Origin: DATBGO01 sp963785765
Lineage (GTDB): Bacteria; Actinomycetota; Actinomycetes; Streptosporangiales; Streptosporangiaceae
DNA length: 64,000 nt
Direction of reading: 5' to 3'
NCBI GenBank assembly: GCA_963785765.1
Contig: CAWAWM010000008.1
Span: 744,001 to 808,000, forward strand
Under the pieces are notes generated by a model. That model made no database searches and was not told where the DNA came from. It saw only the letters and a list, made by a program, of their open reading frames with translations. A program made the position numbers and the translations under genes. Positions 17,426 through 27,794 of this stretch are shown here, piece by piece; positions within the stretch are counted from its first letter, which is position 1; each line of letters begins with the position of its first letter.

Positions 17426-18268
17426 TCAGGTCGGGGTGCCGGTCACACTGGAGGTGGTCAGCGCGGCGCTGACGTCCTCGGTGCGTTCGGGCAGCAGCAG
17501 CAGCGCGCCGATGAGGAAACAGAGCGCGCCGACGAAGGTACCCAGGTTCGACCGCTCCGCGTTGTGCAGCTGGCCGGTCGCCGGGTTGATGTAGCCGGCC
17601 ACGGCCGACACGCCGAAGGCAATGGACCCGGTCAAGTTCGCCAGCGTGATCCACCACGACCATGACCCGGGCCGCCAGGCGAGCCAGCCGTGGCAGACCT
17701 CGAACCAGGCCAGCAGGCTCGCGACCAGGAAGCAGATCGAGCCGATGGCATCCGGGCGCCATACGTGCTGGTTCGCGGCCTGGGCGGTCAGGTCCACCCG
17801 CACCGCGTTCCCGGTGCTGACATTGAAGTACAGGGTTCCGGCCAGCTGCACCGCGGTCGCCCACCAGTCGATCCTGCGGGGCTGGAAGACGAAGAAGCGC
17901 CGCCGGGGAGCCCCGGGCGGCTGCGGCCCGGCGGCTACGGCCTCCAGGTAGGTCAGGAACCCGGCCGCGGTGAAGAACAGCGAGCCGGTGAAGAAGGTCA
18001 CCGCGTCCCAGCGGGCTCCGACGGCCGAGGCGTACCCGGGGACGGCGCCGAGGGCGAAAAGCAGCGATCCCACGGCGAACAGAACCGCGATCCACCAGCC
18101 GCGGGCCGCGGGCGCCCACCAGGTCGAACCGCTGGCCGCTGCGCCGTGCAGGTGTTTACGGTGGCGGCGGGATTCCCAGCGCGCTACCGCGCCGTCCGGG
18201 CGCACGTGGTCCACGAAGGTCACGAAGGGACCGACGCTGCCCGCACGGTCCCGGTCCGGCACGGCCAT
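17426..18268 (-). CDS. YrhK-like multi-pass membrane protein
   Basis: 280 residues with about seven or eight TM helices in related pairs: WIAVLFAVGSLLFALGAVPGYA, FFTGSLFFTAAGFLTYLEAV, WWATAVQLAGTLYFNVST, ICFLVASLLAWFEVCHG and a C-terminal FVGALCFLIGALLLLPE. The paired pattern of size-and-shape residues (GSxxFxxG, GTLYFN) is that of the YrhK domain, present about twice. No function is established for the family. It lies directly upstream of gadB on the same strand with a 160-nt gap holding a regulatory palindrome, so it may be separately transcribed. Confidence 0.7.
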   Translation of the reverse strand: MAVPDRDRAGSVGPFVTFVDHVRPDGAVARWESRRHRKHLHGAAASGSTWWAPAARGWWIAVLFAVGSLLFALGAVPGYASAVGARWDAVTFFTGSLFFTAAGFLTYLEAVAAGPQPPGAPRRRFFVFQPRRIDWWATAVQLAGTLYFNVSTGNAVRVDLTAQAANQHVWRPDAIGSICFLVASLLAWFEVCHGWLAWRPGSWSWWITLANLTGSIAFGVSAVAGYINPATGQLHNAERSNLGTFVGALCFLIGALLLLPERTEDVSAALTTSSVTGTPT

Positions 18269-18331
18269 GGGCGGTCCTATCTGAATGGTTCACGTTCCCA
18301 GACGGCCAGGCCAACGCAGGCGGTCAGGCGA

Positions 18332-18361
18332 TTGCGCTATTGCAGGCGGCCCCCATATAGT
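18332..18361 (+). promoter_or_regulatory. Candidate sigma-70-type promoter for a leaderless methyltransferase mRNA
   Basis: TTGCGC (18332-18337), an 18-bp spacer, and TATAGT (18356-18361). The -10 box ends 7 nt before ATG 18369, so transcription would start at or next to the ATG, consistent with the absence of a Shine-Dalgarno. Confidence 0.55.
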
Positions 18362-18368
18362 CTCGAAC

Positions 18369-19133
18369 ATGGTAGCTTATGATTCGCTGGCCGTGCATTA
18401 CGATGCGGTAACAGGCGATTGCGCTACCGAGGCAGCTTTTATTGATGGAATTATCAGGCACGGTCGCGGCCGGGCCGCGACGCTCCTCGAGGTGGCCTGC
18501 GGAACTGGCGGAATCATCGCGTCGCTCGCGGGCCGGTACCAGGTGAGCGGACTGGATATTTCGCCAGCCATGCTGGCGGTCGCACGTGAGAGATTGCCTG
18601 ACGGGACGCCGCTGCAGGTCGCGGACATGAGCAGCTTTGATCTCGGCACGACCTTCGACGCCATCGTCTGCGTCTACCACGGCATCAACCATTTGCTTGC
18701 CTTCCCGGATTGGGAAGGTTTCTTCGATTGCGCGCACCGGCATCTGAACGACGGTGGCCTGCTCGTTTTTGACGTGCTCACCATGCACAGCCTCGAGATG
18801 ATGGCCAGCGGGCCGCGGCTAGTTCAGCAGTTCGGCGATAATTACTTGCTGACCAGGGTGTGCGCCAGCGGCCAGGCATGTTTCGACTGGAACATCGAGG
18901 TGTTTGAGCTACAGTCGAGCGGCAAGTACGTCTTGATCCCGGAAGTAATCAGGACAGCATCGTTTCCGCGGGGAAAGATCCTGCAAGCGCTCGGTGAAAG
19001 GTTCGCCGAGGTAATTATGATCGCCAGTGACGGTAGCATCGCCGCCGATGAGGCCAGCCTGGATCGTATCTGGTTTGTCTGCGCTAAAGCCGGATGTCAC
19101 GATCGGGCGGCGAGCGGCGGCCACGCCGGGTGA
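18369..19133 (+). CDS. Class I SAM-dependent methyltransferase, probably acquired
   Basis: 254 residues. Motif I is LLEVACGTGGI (about residue 42), the post-I acidic residue is in VSGLDISPAML, and IVCVYHGINHL corresponds to motif IV. The fold belongs to small-molecule methyltransferases of the Methyltransf_25/11 type; the substrate is unknown. Codon use is clearly less GC3-biased than in neighbours (many TTT, ATT, AAT, GAT codons), pointing to horizontal acquisition. It stands alone, with its own leaderless promoter and a strong hairpin terminator, between the two SHOCT loci. Confidence 0.8.
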   Translation: MVAYDSLAVHYDAVTGDCATEAAFIDGIIRHGRGRAATLLEVACGTGGIIASLAGRYQVSGLDISPAMLAVARERLPDGTPLQVADMSSFDLGTTFDAIVCVYHGINHLLAFPDWEGFFDCAHRHLNDGGLLVFDVLTMHSLEMMASGPRLVQQFGDNYLLTRVCASGQACFDWNIEVFELQSSGKYVLIPEVIRTASFPRGKILQALGERFAEVIMIASDGSIAADEASLDRIWFVCAKAGCHDRAASGGHAG

Positions 19134-19140
19134 TCTTCCG

Positions 19141-19161
19141 CCCCCGGGCCAGGCCCGGGGG
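19141..19161 (+). terminator. Strong hairpin after the methyltransferase gene
   Basis: CCCCCGGGCC-A-GGCCCGGGGG is a perfect 10-bp inverted repeat starting 8 nt after the stop codon. In practice the loop would be CCAGG on an 8-bp G+C stem. No T-tract, as is common in GC-rich actinobacteria. Confidence 0.7.
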
Positions 19162-19184
19162 GAGCGGCAGCTGGGCCTGGCTGA

Positions 19185-19203
19185 CTCACCCGCGGCGGGT
19201 GAT
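19185..19203. promoter_or_regulatory. 19-bp palindrome, class 1 site (SHOCT gene 2)
   Basis: Core TCACCC-GCGGC-GGGTGA, an exact match. It lies 100 nt upstream of ATG 19304, the same distance as in the paralogous promoter, followed by a conserved GCCGGTGATCG and AATGCT. Confidence 0.75.
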
Positions 19204-19303
19204 GCCGGTGATCGCCTAGCAGCGAATGCTGTGTCTGCACGGTGATTGCTGCGCCGTAGCCGTATGCCCTGATGGCAGTCCCCTAGGGCGCTAAGGAGAA
19301 GAA

Positions 19304-19705
19304 ATGCCGCTGGCCGCTGCGTCGAGTTCGTATCCGCTGTTGAACATCTTCTGGTCGATGCTCGAGTTTTTCTTGTGGGTGGTGTGGATCTGGCTGCTGG
19401 TCCTGGTGTTCATCGACATCTTCCGCAGTCATGATCTGTCCGGCTGGGCCAAGGCCCTGTGGGTGCTGTTCGTGGTGATCATCCCGTTCCTGGGCGTGCT
19501 GGTGTACCTGATCGCCCGGGGCAGCAAGATGCACGAGCGCGCGGAGCAGCAGGCCTACCGCCGGGACCAGGCGGCGCGCGGCTATATCCAGGAAACCGCC
19601 GGGACCAGTACCGCTGACCAGCTGGCCCAACTGGCTGACCTGCGCGACCGGGGCATCATCAGCGCTGCCGAGTTCGACCGCGAGAAGGCGAAAGTCCTGG
19701 CCTGA
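19304..19705 (+). CDS. PLDc_N–SHOCT membrane protein, copy 2
   Basis: 133 residues from ATG 19304 (AAGGAGA 5 nt upstream). Same layout as copy 1: two TM helices around DIFRSHDLSGWAKALW, then a C-terminal SHOCT domain (LAQLADLRDRGIISAAEFDREKAKVL). Differences concentrate in the first TM helix and the linker. The duplication includes about 120 bp of promoter. A methyltransferase, gadB and the YrhK gene lie between the two copies, so it was not a simple tandem event or was later split. Confidence 0.85.
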   Translation: MPLAAASSSYPLLNIFWSMLEFFLWVVWIWLLVLVFIDIFRSHDLSGWAKALWVLFVVIIPFLGVLVYLIARGSKMHERAEQQAYRRDQAARGYIQETAGTSTADQLAQLADLRDRGIISAAEFDREKAKVLA

Positions 19706-19717
19706 GCCGAGCTACGT

Positions 19718-19733
19718 CCTGACCCGGGTCAGG
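19718..19733. promoter_or_regulatory. Perfect 16-bp palindrome between SHOCT copy 2 and the aquaporin gene
   Basis: CCTGACCCGGGTCAGG is self-complementary with no spacer. It lies 12 nt after the SHOCT stop and 33 nt before the aquaporin start. It could be an operator for the aquaporin gene or a short terminator stem; lack of a loop favours a protein-binding site. Confidence 0.5.
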
Positions 19734-19766
19734 CCGCAGCACCGCGCCGGTTGAAGGGGAGTGACA

Positions 19767-20570
19767 GTGGCTGCCAACGCAACCGGGCCGGACGAGGACC
19801 AGGCCGCTGCCGCCCGGCGGCGTTACCTCATCAGGTTCGAAGAAGACACGCTCAAGCAGCGGCCGTTGTGGATCCGGCTGATCATCGAGTTTCTCGGCAC
19901 GTTCATGCTCGTGACCGTGGCGGCCGGCTCGGGCGTGATCAACCAGTATGCCGGGGGCGGCCCGATCAGCAGGACCGCGGCGGTGATCGCGCCGGGTGCC
20001 CTGGTGATGGCCTTGATCTATGCCTGGGGCCCGCTGTCAGGGTTGCACATCAATCCCGCGGTGACCTTCGCCTTCGCCAGCCGCCGGGTATTCCCCAAGG
20101 CCTGGGTGGTGCCGTACTGGGTGGCTCAGTTTGCCGGGGCCATCGGCGCTGCGCTGTTCCTGCAGGCGATGTTCGGGCACGTCAGCGCGGGCGGAAACTA
20201 CCCGATCGACACGCCAGGCGGAGACTGGCGAGCGTTCGTCATGGAGATCGTCCTGACGACGATCCTGGTGAGCGTGATCCTGCACACGGCGACGGGCGGC
20301 CGGAGCATCGGCCACAATGCCGCGATCGCGGTCGGCTCGACGGTTGCGCTGCTCGGCCTGTTCGCCAGCCCGATCAGCGGCTCGTCGATGAACCCGGCCC
20401 GCACGCTCGGACCAGACATCGTGGCCGTTCACTTCACCGGCTGGTGGGTGTATGTCTTCGGTGACCTGATCGGCGCGGCGATCGCCGTGGTGATCATCAT
20501 CCTGGTCCGCGGCCTGCCGGATAAGGATGAGACCGAGGCCGCCGAAGGCGGCGCCCTGCCGATCATCTGA
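19767..20570 (+). CDS. MIP-family channel (aquaporin/glycerol facilitator type), copy 1
   Basis: 267 residues with six TM helices and both NPA boxes: HINPAVTFAFA (first half) and SMNPARTLGPD (second half). MIP channels conduct water or small neutral solutes; selectivity cannot be fixed here. GTG 19767 is preferred over GTG 19761 because GAAGGGGAG then sits at a normal 5-nt spacing. A long charged N-terminus precedes the first helix. A related channel is encoded at 41790-42617. Location near gadB and SHOCT genes fits an osmotic or acid-stress setting, which is inference. Confidence 0.88.
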   Translation: MAANATGPDEDQAAAARRRYLIRFEEDTLKQRPLWIRLIIEFLGTFMLVTVAAGSGVINQYAGGGPISRTAAVIAPGALVMALIYAWGPLSGLHINPAVTFAFASRRVFPKAWVVPYWVAQFAGAIGAALFLQAMFGHVSAGGNYPIDTPGGDWRAFVMEIVLTTILVSVILHTATGGRSIGHNAAIAVGSTVALLGLFASPISGSSMNPARTLGPDIVAVHFTGWWVYVFGDLIGAAIAVVIIILVRGLPDKDETEAAEGGALPII

Positions 20571-20916
20571 GCGGGCGGTCCGGCCACGGCGCCCGGGTCG
20601 GCGAGCGACACACGTCCGGGCCGGTCTTCGCCGCGGCCGATCCCGCTGGGCTTAGTTTGCCAACTGTTCAGGTGCCAGACAAATGCGGGAAACATTGGCA
20701 CAGCGAATGGCCGTCAGCGGGCATTCGCACGCCTGCAGGGATGAGCGATAGGGCGGAAACATCATCCTGCTCAGGTGTTGAACCAGCCTCATGCGATTGC
20801 TACAAAGGCACTGACGCCGACTGTGAAGCTTCGCTTCGATCCGCTGCGGTCTGGCCGGATTACGAGGGCGGCGCCGGGTACCCGGTGCGGAATGCACCGG
20901 AGCGGAGGAGGCTACG
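20571..20916. other. Intergenic region between aquaporin and GH63 genes
   Basis: No convincing gene is present. A stem with a 5-nt bulge is formed by GTGCC-AGACA-AATG (20672-20685) and CATTGGCAC (20693-20701), possibly the aquaporin terminator. ATCATCCTGCTCAGGTGTT at 20761-20779 is a poor match to the class 1 palindrome. GAAGC-TTC-GCTTC lies at about 20823-20835. The region is less GC-rich than its surroundings. Confidence 0.4.
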
Positions 20917-23624
20917 GTGGGCGCCGAACGCGAGCGAGTGGCAGGATTCGGCAGGCTGGAGGACGGGCTTCGGCAGGCCGGAGACTGGTACCGGTGGGGG
21001 CCTTATGTCAGCGAGCGCCAATGGGGAACGGTCCGCGAGGACTACAGCGCGGACGGCGAGGCGTGGGACTACCTGCCGCACGATCAGGCCAGGTCGCGTG
21101 CGTACCGATGGGGTGAGGACGGCCTGGCCGGGTTCTGCGACATCGAGCAGCGGCTCTGCCTGGGCCTGGCGCTGTGGAACGGTCATGACCCGATCTTGAA
21201 GGAACGCGCCTTCGGCCTGACCGGCGCGCAAGGCAATCACGGCGAAGACGTCAAGGAATACTGGTGGTACCTCGACGCGATCCCGAGCCACGCCTGGAAC
21301 CGGTGGCGGTATCACTATCCGCAGGCCGCGTTCCCCTATCAGGACCTGATCGACCAGAACGGATCGCGCAACCGGCTGCAGCCCGAGTACGAACTGCTGG
21401 ACACCGGGGTGTTCGACGGCGACAGGTACTGGATCGTCGAGGTGCATTACGCCAAGGCCAGCGCCGATGATCTGCTGATGACCGTGCAGGTGACCAACGC
21501 GGGCCCCGAGGCCGAGACGCTGCACGTGCTGCCGACCACCTGGTTCCGCAATACCTGGTCCTGGGACAAGGGCGCGGCCAAGCCGTCGATGCGGGCGGTG
21601 GGCGATACGGCAGTGGGGATCGATCATCCGTTCATCGGCCCGATGGAACTGCTCGCTGGCCCTGGGCCAGGCGGGACGATGCCGCGCGCGTTGTTCTGCG
21701 AGAACGAGACCAACGAGCAGCGGCTGTTCGGCGCCGCGCCGTTGACGCCGTACCCCAAGGACGGCATCAACGACCACGTGGTGAGCGGAGCGGCCACGGT
21801 GAACCCGGACCGGGCGGGCACCAAGGCCGCGTTCTGGTACCAGCTGACGGTACCCGCCGGCGAAACCGCCGAGCTGCGGCTACGGCTGCGGCAGCCGCCC
21901 GCCAAGGCGGCCAGCAAGCAGGCGCCGCTCGGCCGCCAGTTCGACGAGGTCATCGCCCAGCGGCGAGCCGAGGCCGACGAGTTCTACGCCGAGCTCACTC
22001 CGGCCGACGCGTCCGCCGACGAAGCCATGGTGATGCGGCAGGCGTTCGCCGGGATGCTGTGGAGCAAGCAGCTGTTCTACTACGACGTCGCCCGCTGGCT
22101 GGACGGGGACCCGACGCAGCCAACTCCGCCCGCGCAGCGGCTGACGGGCCGCAACTCCCGGTGGCGCAACTTCGACGCCTTCGACATCATGTCGATGCCG
22201 GACAAGTGGGAGTACCCGTGGTACGCGGCGTGGGATCTGGCCTTCCACTGCGTGGCCCTGGCCCATGTGGATCCGGCGTTCGCCAAGTACCAGCTGATCC
22301 TGCTGTGCCGGGAATGGTTCCAGCATCCGAACGGGGCGCTGCCGGCCTATGAGTGGGACTTCGACGACGTGAACCCGCCGGTGCAGGCCTGGGCCGCGGT
22401 GGAGGTGTTCGCGGTCGACGGTGCCCGGGACATCGACTTCATCAGCCGGGTGTTCGACAAGCTCCTGGTCAACTTCACCTGGTGGGTAAACCGGGAGGAC
22501 GCCGAGGGCAACAACCTGTTCGAGGGCGGGTTCCTCGGGCTGGACAACATCGGCCCGATCGACCGTTCGCACCTGCCGGTCGGCGGCATCCTGGAGCAAT
22601 CCGACGCGACCGGCTGGATGGGCTTCTACGCGATCGCGATGGCGTCCATGGCGGTGATCCTGAACCGGTCCGGCCAGCGCCCCGGCGTAGATCTCGTGCT
22701 CAAATTCCTCGAGCATTTCGCGGCCATCACCGAGGCGCTCGAAGGGCTCGGGCTGTGGGACGAGACCGACGGGCTCTACTACGACAGGCTGCTGACCCCG
22801 AGCGGGCAAGCCGTCCCGGTGAAGGTCAGGTCGATGGTGGGAATCATCCCGATCCTGGCGGCCGCGGTCGTCGATGAGAATGATCTTCAGATGTCGCTCA
22901 CGGTCGGCAAGCAGTTCGCCGACTTCATGGCCCGCCGGGGCCTGGGGGACCGGGAGAAGCTCAGTGAGGCCGGGCTGCTGCGCGCGGACAACGGCCACCA
23001 GCGGCTGTTGCTCAGCCTGGCCGGGGTGGACCGGCTGGAGAAGCTCTTCGCCAAGCTCTTCGACGAGAATGAGTTCTTGTCCCCGCACGGCCTGCGGGCC
23101 CTGTCCGCCTACCACCGCGAGCATCCGTACGTGCTCGATGTCGAGGGCATCCAGGCGAGCATCGACTACGAGCCCGCCGAGTCCACTACCGCCATGTTCG
23201 GCGGGAACTCCAACTGGCGTGGCCCGCTCTGGTTCCCGCTCAACTACCTGGTGATCGCGGCCCTGGAGCGTTATTACCGGTTCTTCGGCGACGAGTTCAC
23301 GATCGAGTACCCCACCGGATCGGGCGTGCAGCGCACCCTGGACAAGGTCGCTGCCGATCTCCAGGACCGGCTCATCTCGATCTTCACCGAGGGGCCCGGC
23401 GGCCGGCGGCCCTGCTTCGGCGGCACCGAGCGGCTGCAGCACGATGCGGCCTGGCACGACAACCTGATCTTCAGCGAGTACTTCCACGGGGACAACGGCG
23501 CCGCCATCGGCGCTTTCCACCAGACCGGCTGGACCGGGCTGATCGCCGACGTGATCCGCCGCCGGCACGGAGCCGTCGATCCGGTGGGAGACGCGATCCG
23601 GCGCATTGGCCTGGACGCCGAGCG

Positions 23625-23628
<4 letters not shown>
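20917..23628 (+). CDS. GH63-family alpha-glucosidase-like protein
   Basis: 903 residues from GTG 20917 with GGAGGAGG 7 nt upstream. The N-terminal third is a beta-rich domain (WGPYVSERQWGTVREDYS; AYRWGEDGLAGFCD; LWNGHDPILKERAFGL), the rest an (alpha/alpha)6 barrel (WEYPWYAAWDLAFHCVALAHVDP; YEWDFDDVNPPVQAWA; NSNWRGPLWFPLNYL). This is the layout of bacterial GH63 proteins annotated as glucosidases, related to eukaryotic mannosyl-oligosaccharide glucosidase. Candidate acids lie in AAWDLAF and in the C-terminal HDNLIFSEYFHGDNG. No signal peptide, so it is cytoplasmic. It overlaps the following GlgX gene by 4 nt, suggesting joint action on glycogen, trehalose or related alpha-glucans. Confidence 0.85.
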
Positions 23629-25763
<2,135 letters not shown>

Positions 25764-25825
25764 TCGGAAGTTCCGGCACGCGCTCCCGCATCCGCTGCTC
25801 GGCCTGAGGAGCTGCGAGTCAGCGC

Positions 25826-26068
25826 TTACCGGCCCAGCGTCCGCTCAAGCCAGGCCGCCATCCGGTCTTGCGAGCGAGCCTGACTTTCACGGGCCAGCCC
25901 GGCCAACGCGGCCAGCACTATCGCGATGATGATCAGGCGTTCGTAGGTACGGCGGTCCCGCACGATACGGGCCACCGTCGCGCCGCCGATCAGGGCCATG
26001 ACCATCTTCGGCGATCGGCTCGCGGACGGCCACTGAGGCGCTGGCGGGGCCGGAGCGTGCGAGATCAT
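25826..26068 (-). CDS. Small membrane protein of unknown function
   Basis: 80 residues from ATG 26068; the frame is open up to 26149, but that part overlaps a promoter-like stretch (TTTGGGGGGAAGTG) related to the class 2 motif, so the shorter form is preferred. A Pro/Ala-rich N-terminus is followed by one weak hydrophobic stretch (MVMALIGGATVARIV), DRRTYERL, a clear TM helix (IIIAIVLAALAGLA) and a basic tail. No family was recognised. It faces the convergent glgX gene. Confidence 0.55.
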   Translation of the reverse strand: MISHAPAPPAPQWPSASRSPKMVMALIGGATVARIVRDRRTYERLIIIAIVLAALAGLARESQARSQDRMAAWLERTLGR

Positions 26069-26220
26069 GGCGATCCGGGCGACACGGTCAGGCCTGGCAA
26101 GACGACGTTGATCATCATTTATCTCACTTCCCCCCAAATCATCATACACGCGGCGCTTCCGATGCCCAGGTCCGTTTCGTCACTCATCGGCTCGCCGTCA
26201 GCTCAGCTCCTGAACGTTCC

Positions 26221-26237
26221 CGGACAATGTTTGTCCG
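26221..26237. promoter_or_regulatory. 17-bp palindrome CGGACAA-TGT-TTGTCCG upstream of the flavodoxin operon
   Basis: The arms are perfect 7-mers around a 3-nt centre, and the palindrome GAACGTTC lies a few bases upstream. It is in the gap between the divergent small membrane protein and the flavodoxin gene. Looks like a repressor operator; no regulator can be assigned. The sequence at 26264-26281 (TCATCC-N6-GGGTGA) is a near-match to the class 1 site with one extra spacer base. Confidence 0.5.
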
Positions 26238-26435
26238 TGCCCACTAGCCCTCGATCCGCAAAATCATCCTGCTGGGGGTGATGCCGCACGCTGCTGCCCG
26301 GCGCATAGTTCGCTGATACAGGGACGATGCGGGGGTGGCCGAGGTCGTACGGTCGGCGTGCGGAGCCGATGAGCCGTCGCGCCGAAATCGAAGCCCTGCC
26401 CGGGGCGGTGAGGGTTCCTGTAGGGAAGGATCAGG

Positions 26436-27116
26436 ATGGATTCCGCTGGCCAGCCCGGCGTGCTGTTCGTCTATTTCAGCTACACCCAGCAGACCCAGAA
26501 GGTAGTCGACGCGATGGCCGAGGTGCTGCGCGACCGGGGCTGTGCGGCGCACCTGGCCGCGATCGAGTTCACCGACCCTCGCTATGCAGGCAGGTTCAAG
26601 GAGTTCCCGATGCCGCACCCGTTCCGCGAGCTGGTGGCGATGATCCCGGCGGAGTCACCCCGCCGCCGCCCGGCGAAGATCGGGATCCCCGACGTCGTGA
26701 CCGAACGGGACTACGACCTGGTGGTCATCGGGTCCCCCACCTGGTGGCTGTCCACCGACGTCCCGGTCCGGTCCTTCCTGCAGTCCGAGACCGCGGGCCG
26801 GGTGCTGAAGGGGAAGCCGTTCGCCGCCGCCGTCTGCTGCCGACGGTACTGGAAACACAACCTGAAGACGGTGCGCAGGCTCGGCACCGAACGCGGCGGC
26901 CGGTTCGCCGACGGCATTCACTTCCGCTACCAGGGCGGCCAGGTGCGCTCGCTGCTGTCGCTGCTGAGCTACCTCGGGTCGGGTGAGTACCGGGAGCGCT
27001 TCCTCGGGGTCAAGATCCCGCCGACCAACCTCCAGGACTACCACCTGGAGGCGGCCAGGAAATTCGCGGACGGGCTCGCGAACCGGCTGCTGGCGGCCGT
27101 CGGCGAGCCCGGTTAG
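26436..27116 (+). CDS. Flavodoxin-like / NAD(P)H-dependent FMN protein
   Basis: 226 residues. The flavodoxin phosphate-binding loop is YFSYTQQTQKVV (about residues 12-23) and the isoalloxazine loop follows VIGSPTWWLSTDVP. AAAVCCRRYWKHN and the C-terminal extension are less typical. It probably binds FMN and transfers electrons or reduces quinone-type substrates. AAGGATCAGG precedes ATG 26436. First gene of a likely flavodoxin–K+ channel–HAD run on the + strand. Confidence 0.78.
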   Translation: MDSAGQPGVLFVYFSYTQQTQKVVDAMAEVLRDRGCAAHLAAIEFTDPRYAGRFKEFPMPHPFRELVAMIPAESPRRRPAKIGIPDVVTERDYDLVVIGSPTWWLSTDVPVRSFLQSETAGRVLKGKPFAAAVCCRRYWKHNLKTVRRLGTERGGRFADGIHFRYQGGQVRSLLSLLSYLGSGEYRERFLGVKIPPTNLQDYHLEAARKFADGLANRLLAAVGEPG

Positions 27117-27194
27117 CCGGCGGGGACAGGCGGCGCGGTAGGGCGGAGCGGATGAGCGGAGACGTGGTGGTGCGGAGATGACGGAGGCTGCGCC

Positions 27195-27794
27195 GTGAGC
27201 GGCCAGGCGGACCGGAATGGGCGGCGGGCATCGGCGAGGCGCCGCCGGCTGATCGCGCTGGGGCTGTTTCGCTCGCTCGTGACCACCATCGTGCTGGTCG
27301 CGGCGTTCTACCTGCTGCCGTTGGACCACATCAGCAGCGTGCCGCTGGCGCTGGCCGGCGGGCTCGTGATCCTGCTGGCTGGCGCCGTGTGGCAAGTCCG
27401 CGCGATCACCAGAGCCAGGTATCCGGCCGTCCGAGCCGTTCAGGCGCTGGCCACCACCGTGCCCTTGTTCCTGCTGCTGTTCTCCTCGGCCTATTTCGCG
27501 ATGGCGCGAGTCAATCCGGCCAACTTCAGCACTCACGTCCTCACCCGGACCGATGCGCTCTACTTCACGGTCACCACATTCAGCACGGTCGGGTTCGGAG
27601 ATATCACGGCGGTCAGCCAGTCCGCCAGGCTGGTGGTCACCGTCCAGATGCTGCTCGACCTGCTGGCGCTGGGCCTGGGCATCCGGGTGTTCATCGGCGC
27701 CGTGCAGGTCGCCAGGCAGCAAGCGCGCCCGGGCACCGGTGCTGGCCTGCCGGCGCCAGATCAGCCACCACAGGAGAGCGACGGCACATCATGA
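27195..27794 (+). CDS. Two-TM potassium-channel-like protein
   Basis: 199 residues starting at GTG 27195. Four hydrophobic segments are visible (about 22-45, 48-63, 76-95, 135-160). Between the last two is a pore loop with the K+ filter TTFSTVGFGD. The filter is TVGFGD rather than TVGYGD, as in several ion-channel family (Ion_trans_2) members. No RCK or cyclic-nucleotide domain is fused. The stop overlaps the next start by 4 nt. Confidence 0.85.
   Translation: MSGQADRNGRRASARRRRLIALGLFRSLVTTIVLVAAFYLLPLDHISSVPLALAGGLVILLAGAVWQVRAITRARYPAVRAVQALATTVPLFLLLFSSAYFAMARVNPANFSTHVLTRTDALYFTVTTFSTVGFGDITAVSQSARLVVTVQMLLDLLALGLGIRVFIGAVQVARQQARPGTGAGLPAPDQPPQESDGTS

Noticed and set aside
20761..20779. 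ATCATCCTGCTCAGGTGTT before the GH63 gene as a class 1 site
   Set aside because: Right half AGGTGT has two mismatches to GGRTGA and symmetry is poor.
21880..23568. 562-codon open frame antisense to the GH63 gene
   Set aside because: Composition is an antisense shadow; GH63 motifs continue through the region.
26264..26281. TCATCC-N6-GGGTGA before the flavodoxin gene as another class 1 site
   Set aside because: Spacer is 6 instead of 5 and distance to the start (154 nt) is outside the observed range; kept only as a weak note.
26655..27722. 355-codon minus-strand frame across flavodoxin and K+ channel genes
   Set aside because: Composition is antisense-like and both + strand genes have clear family motifs.
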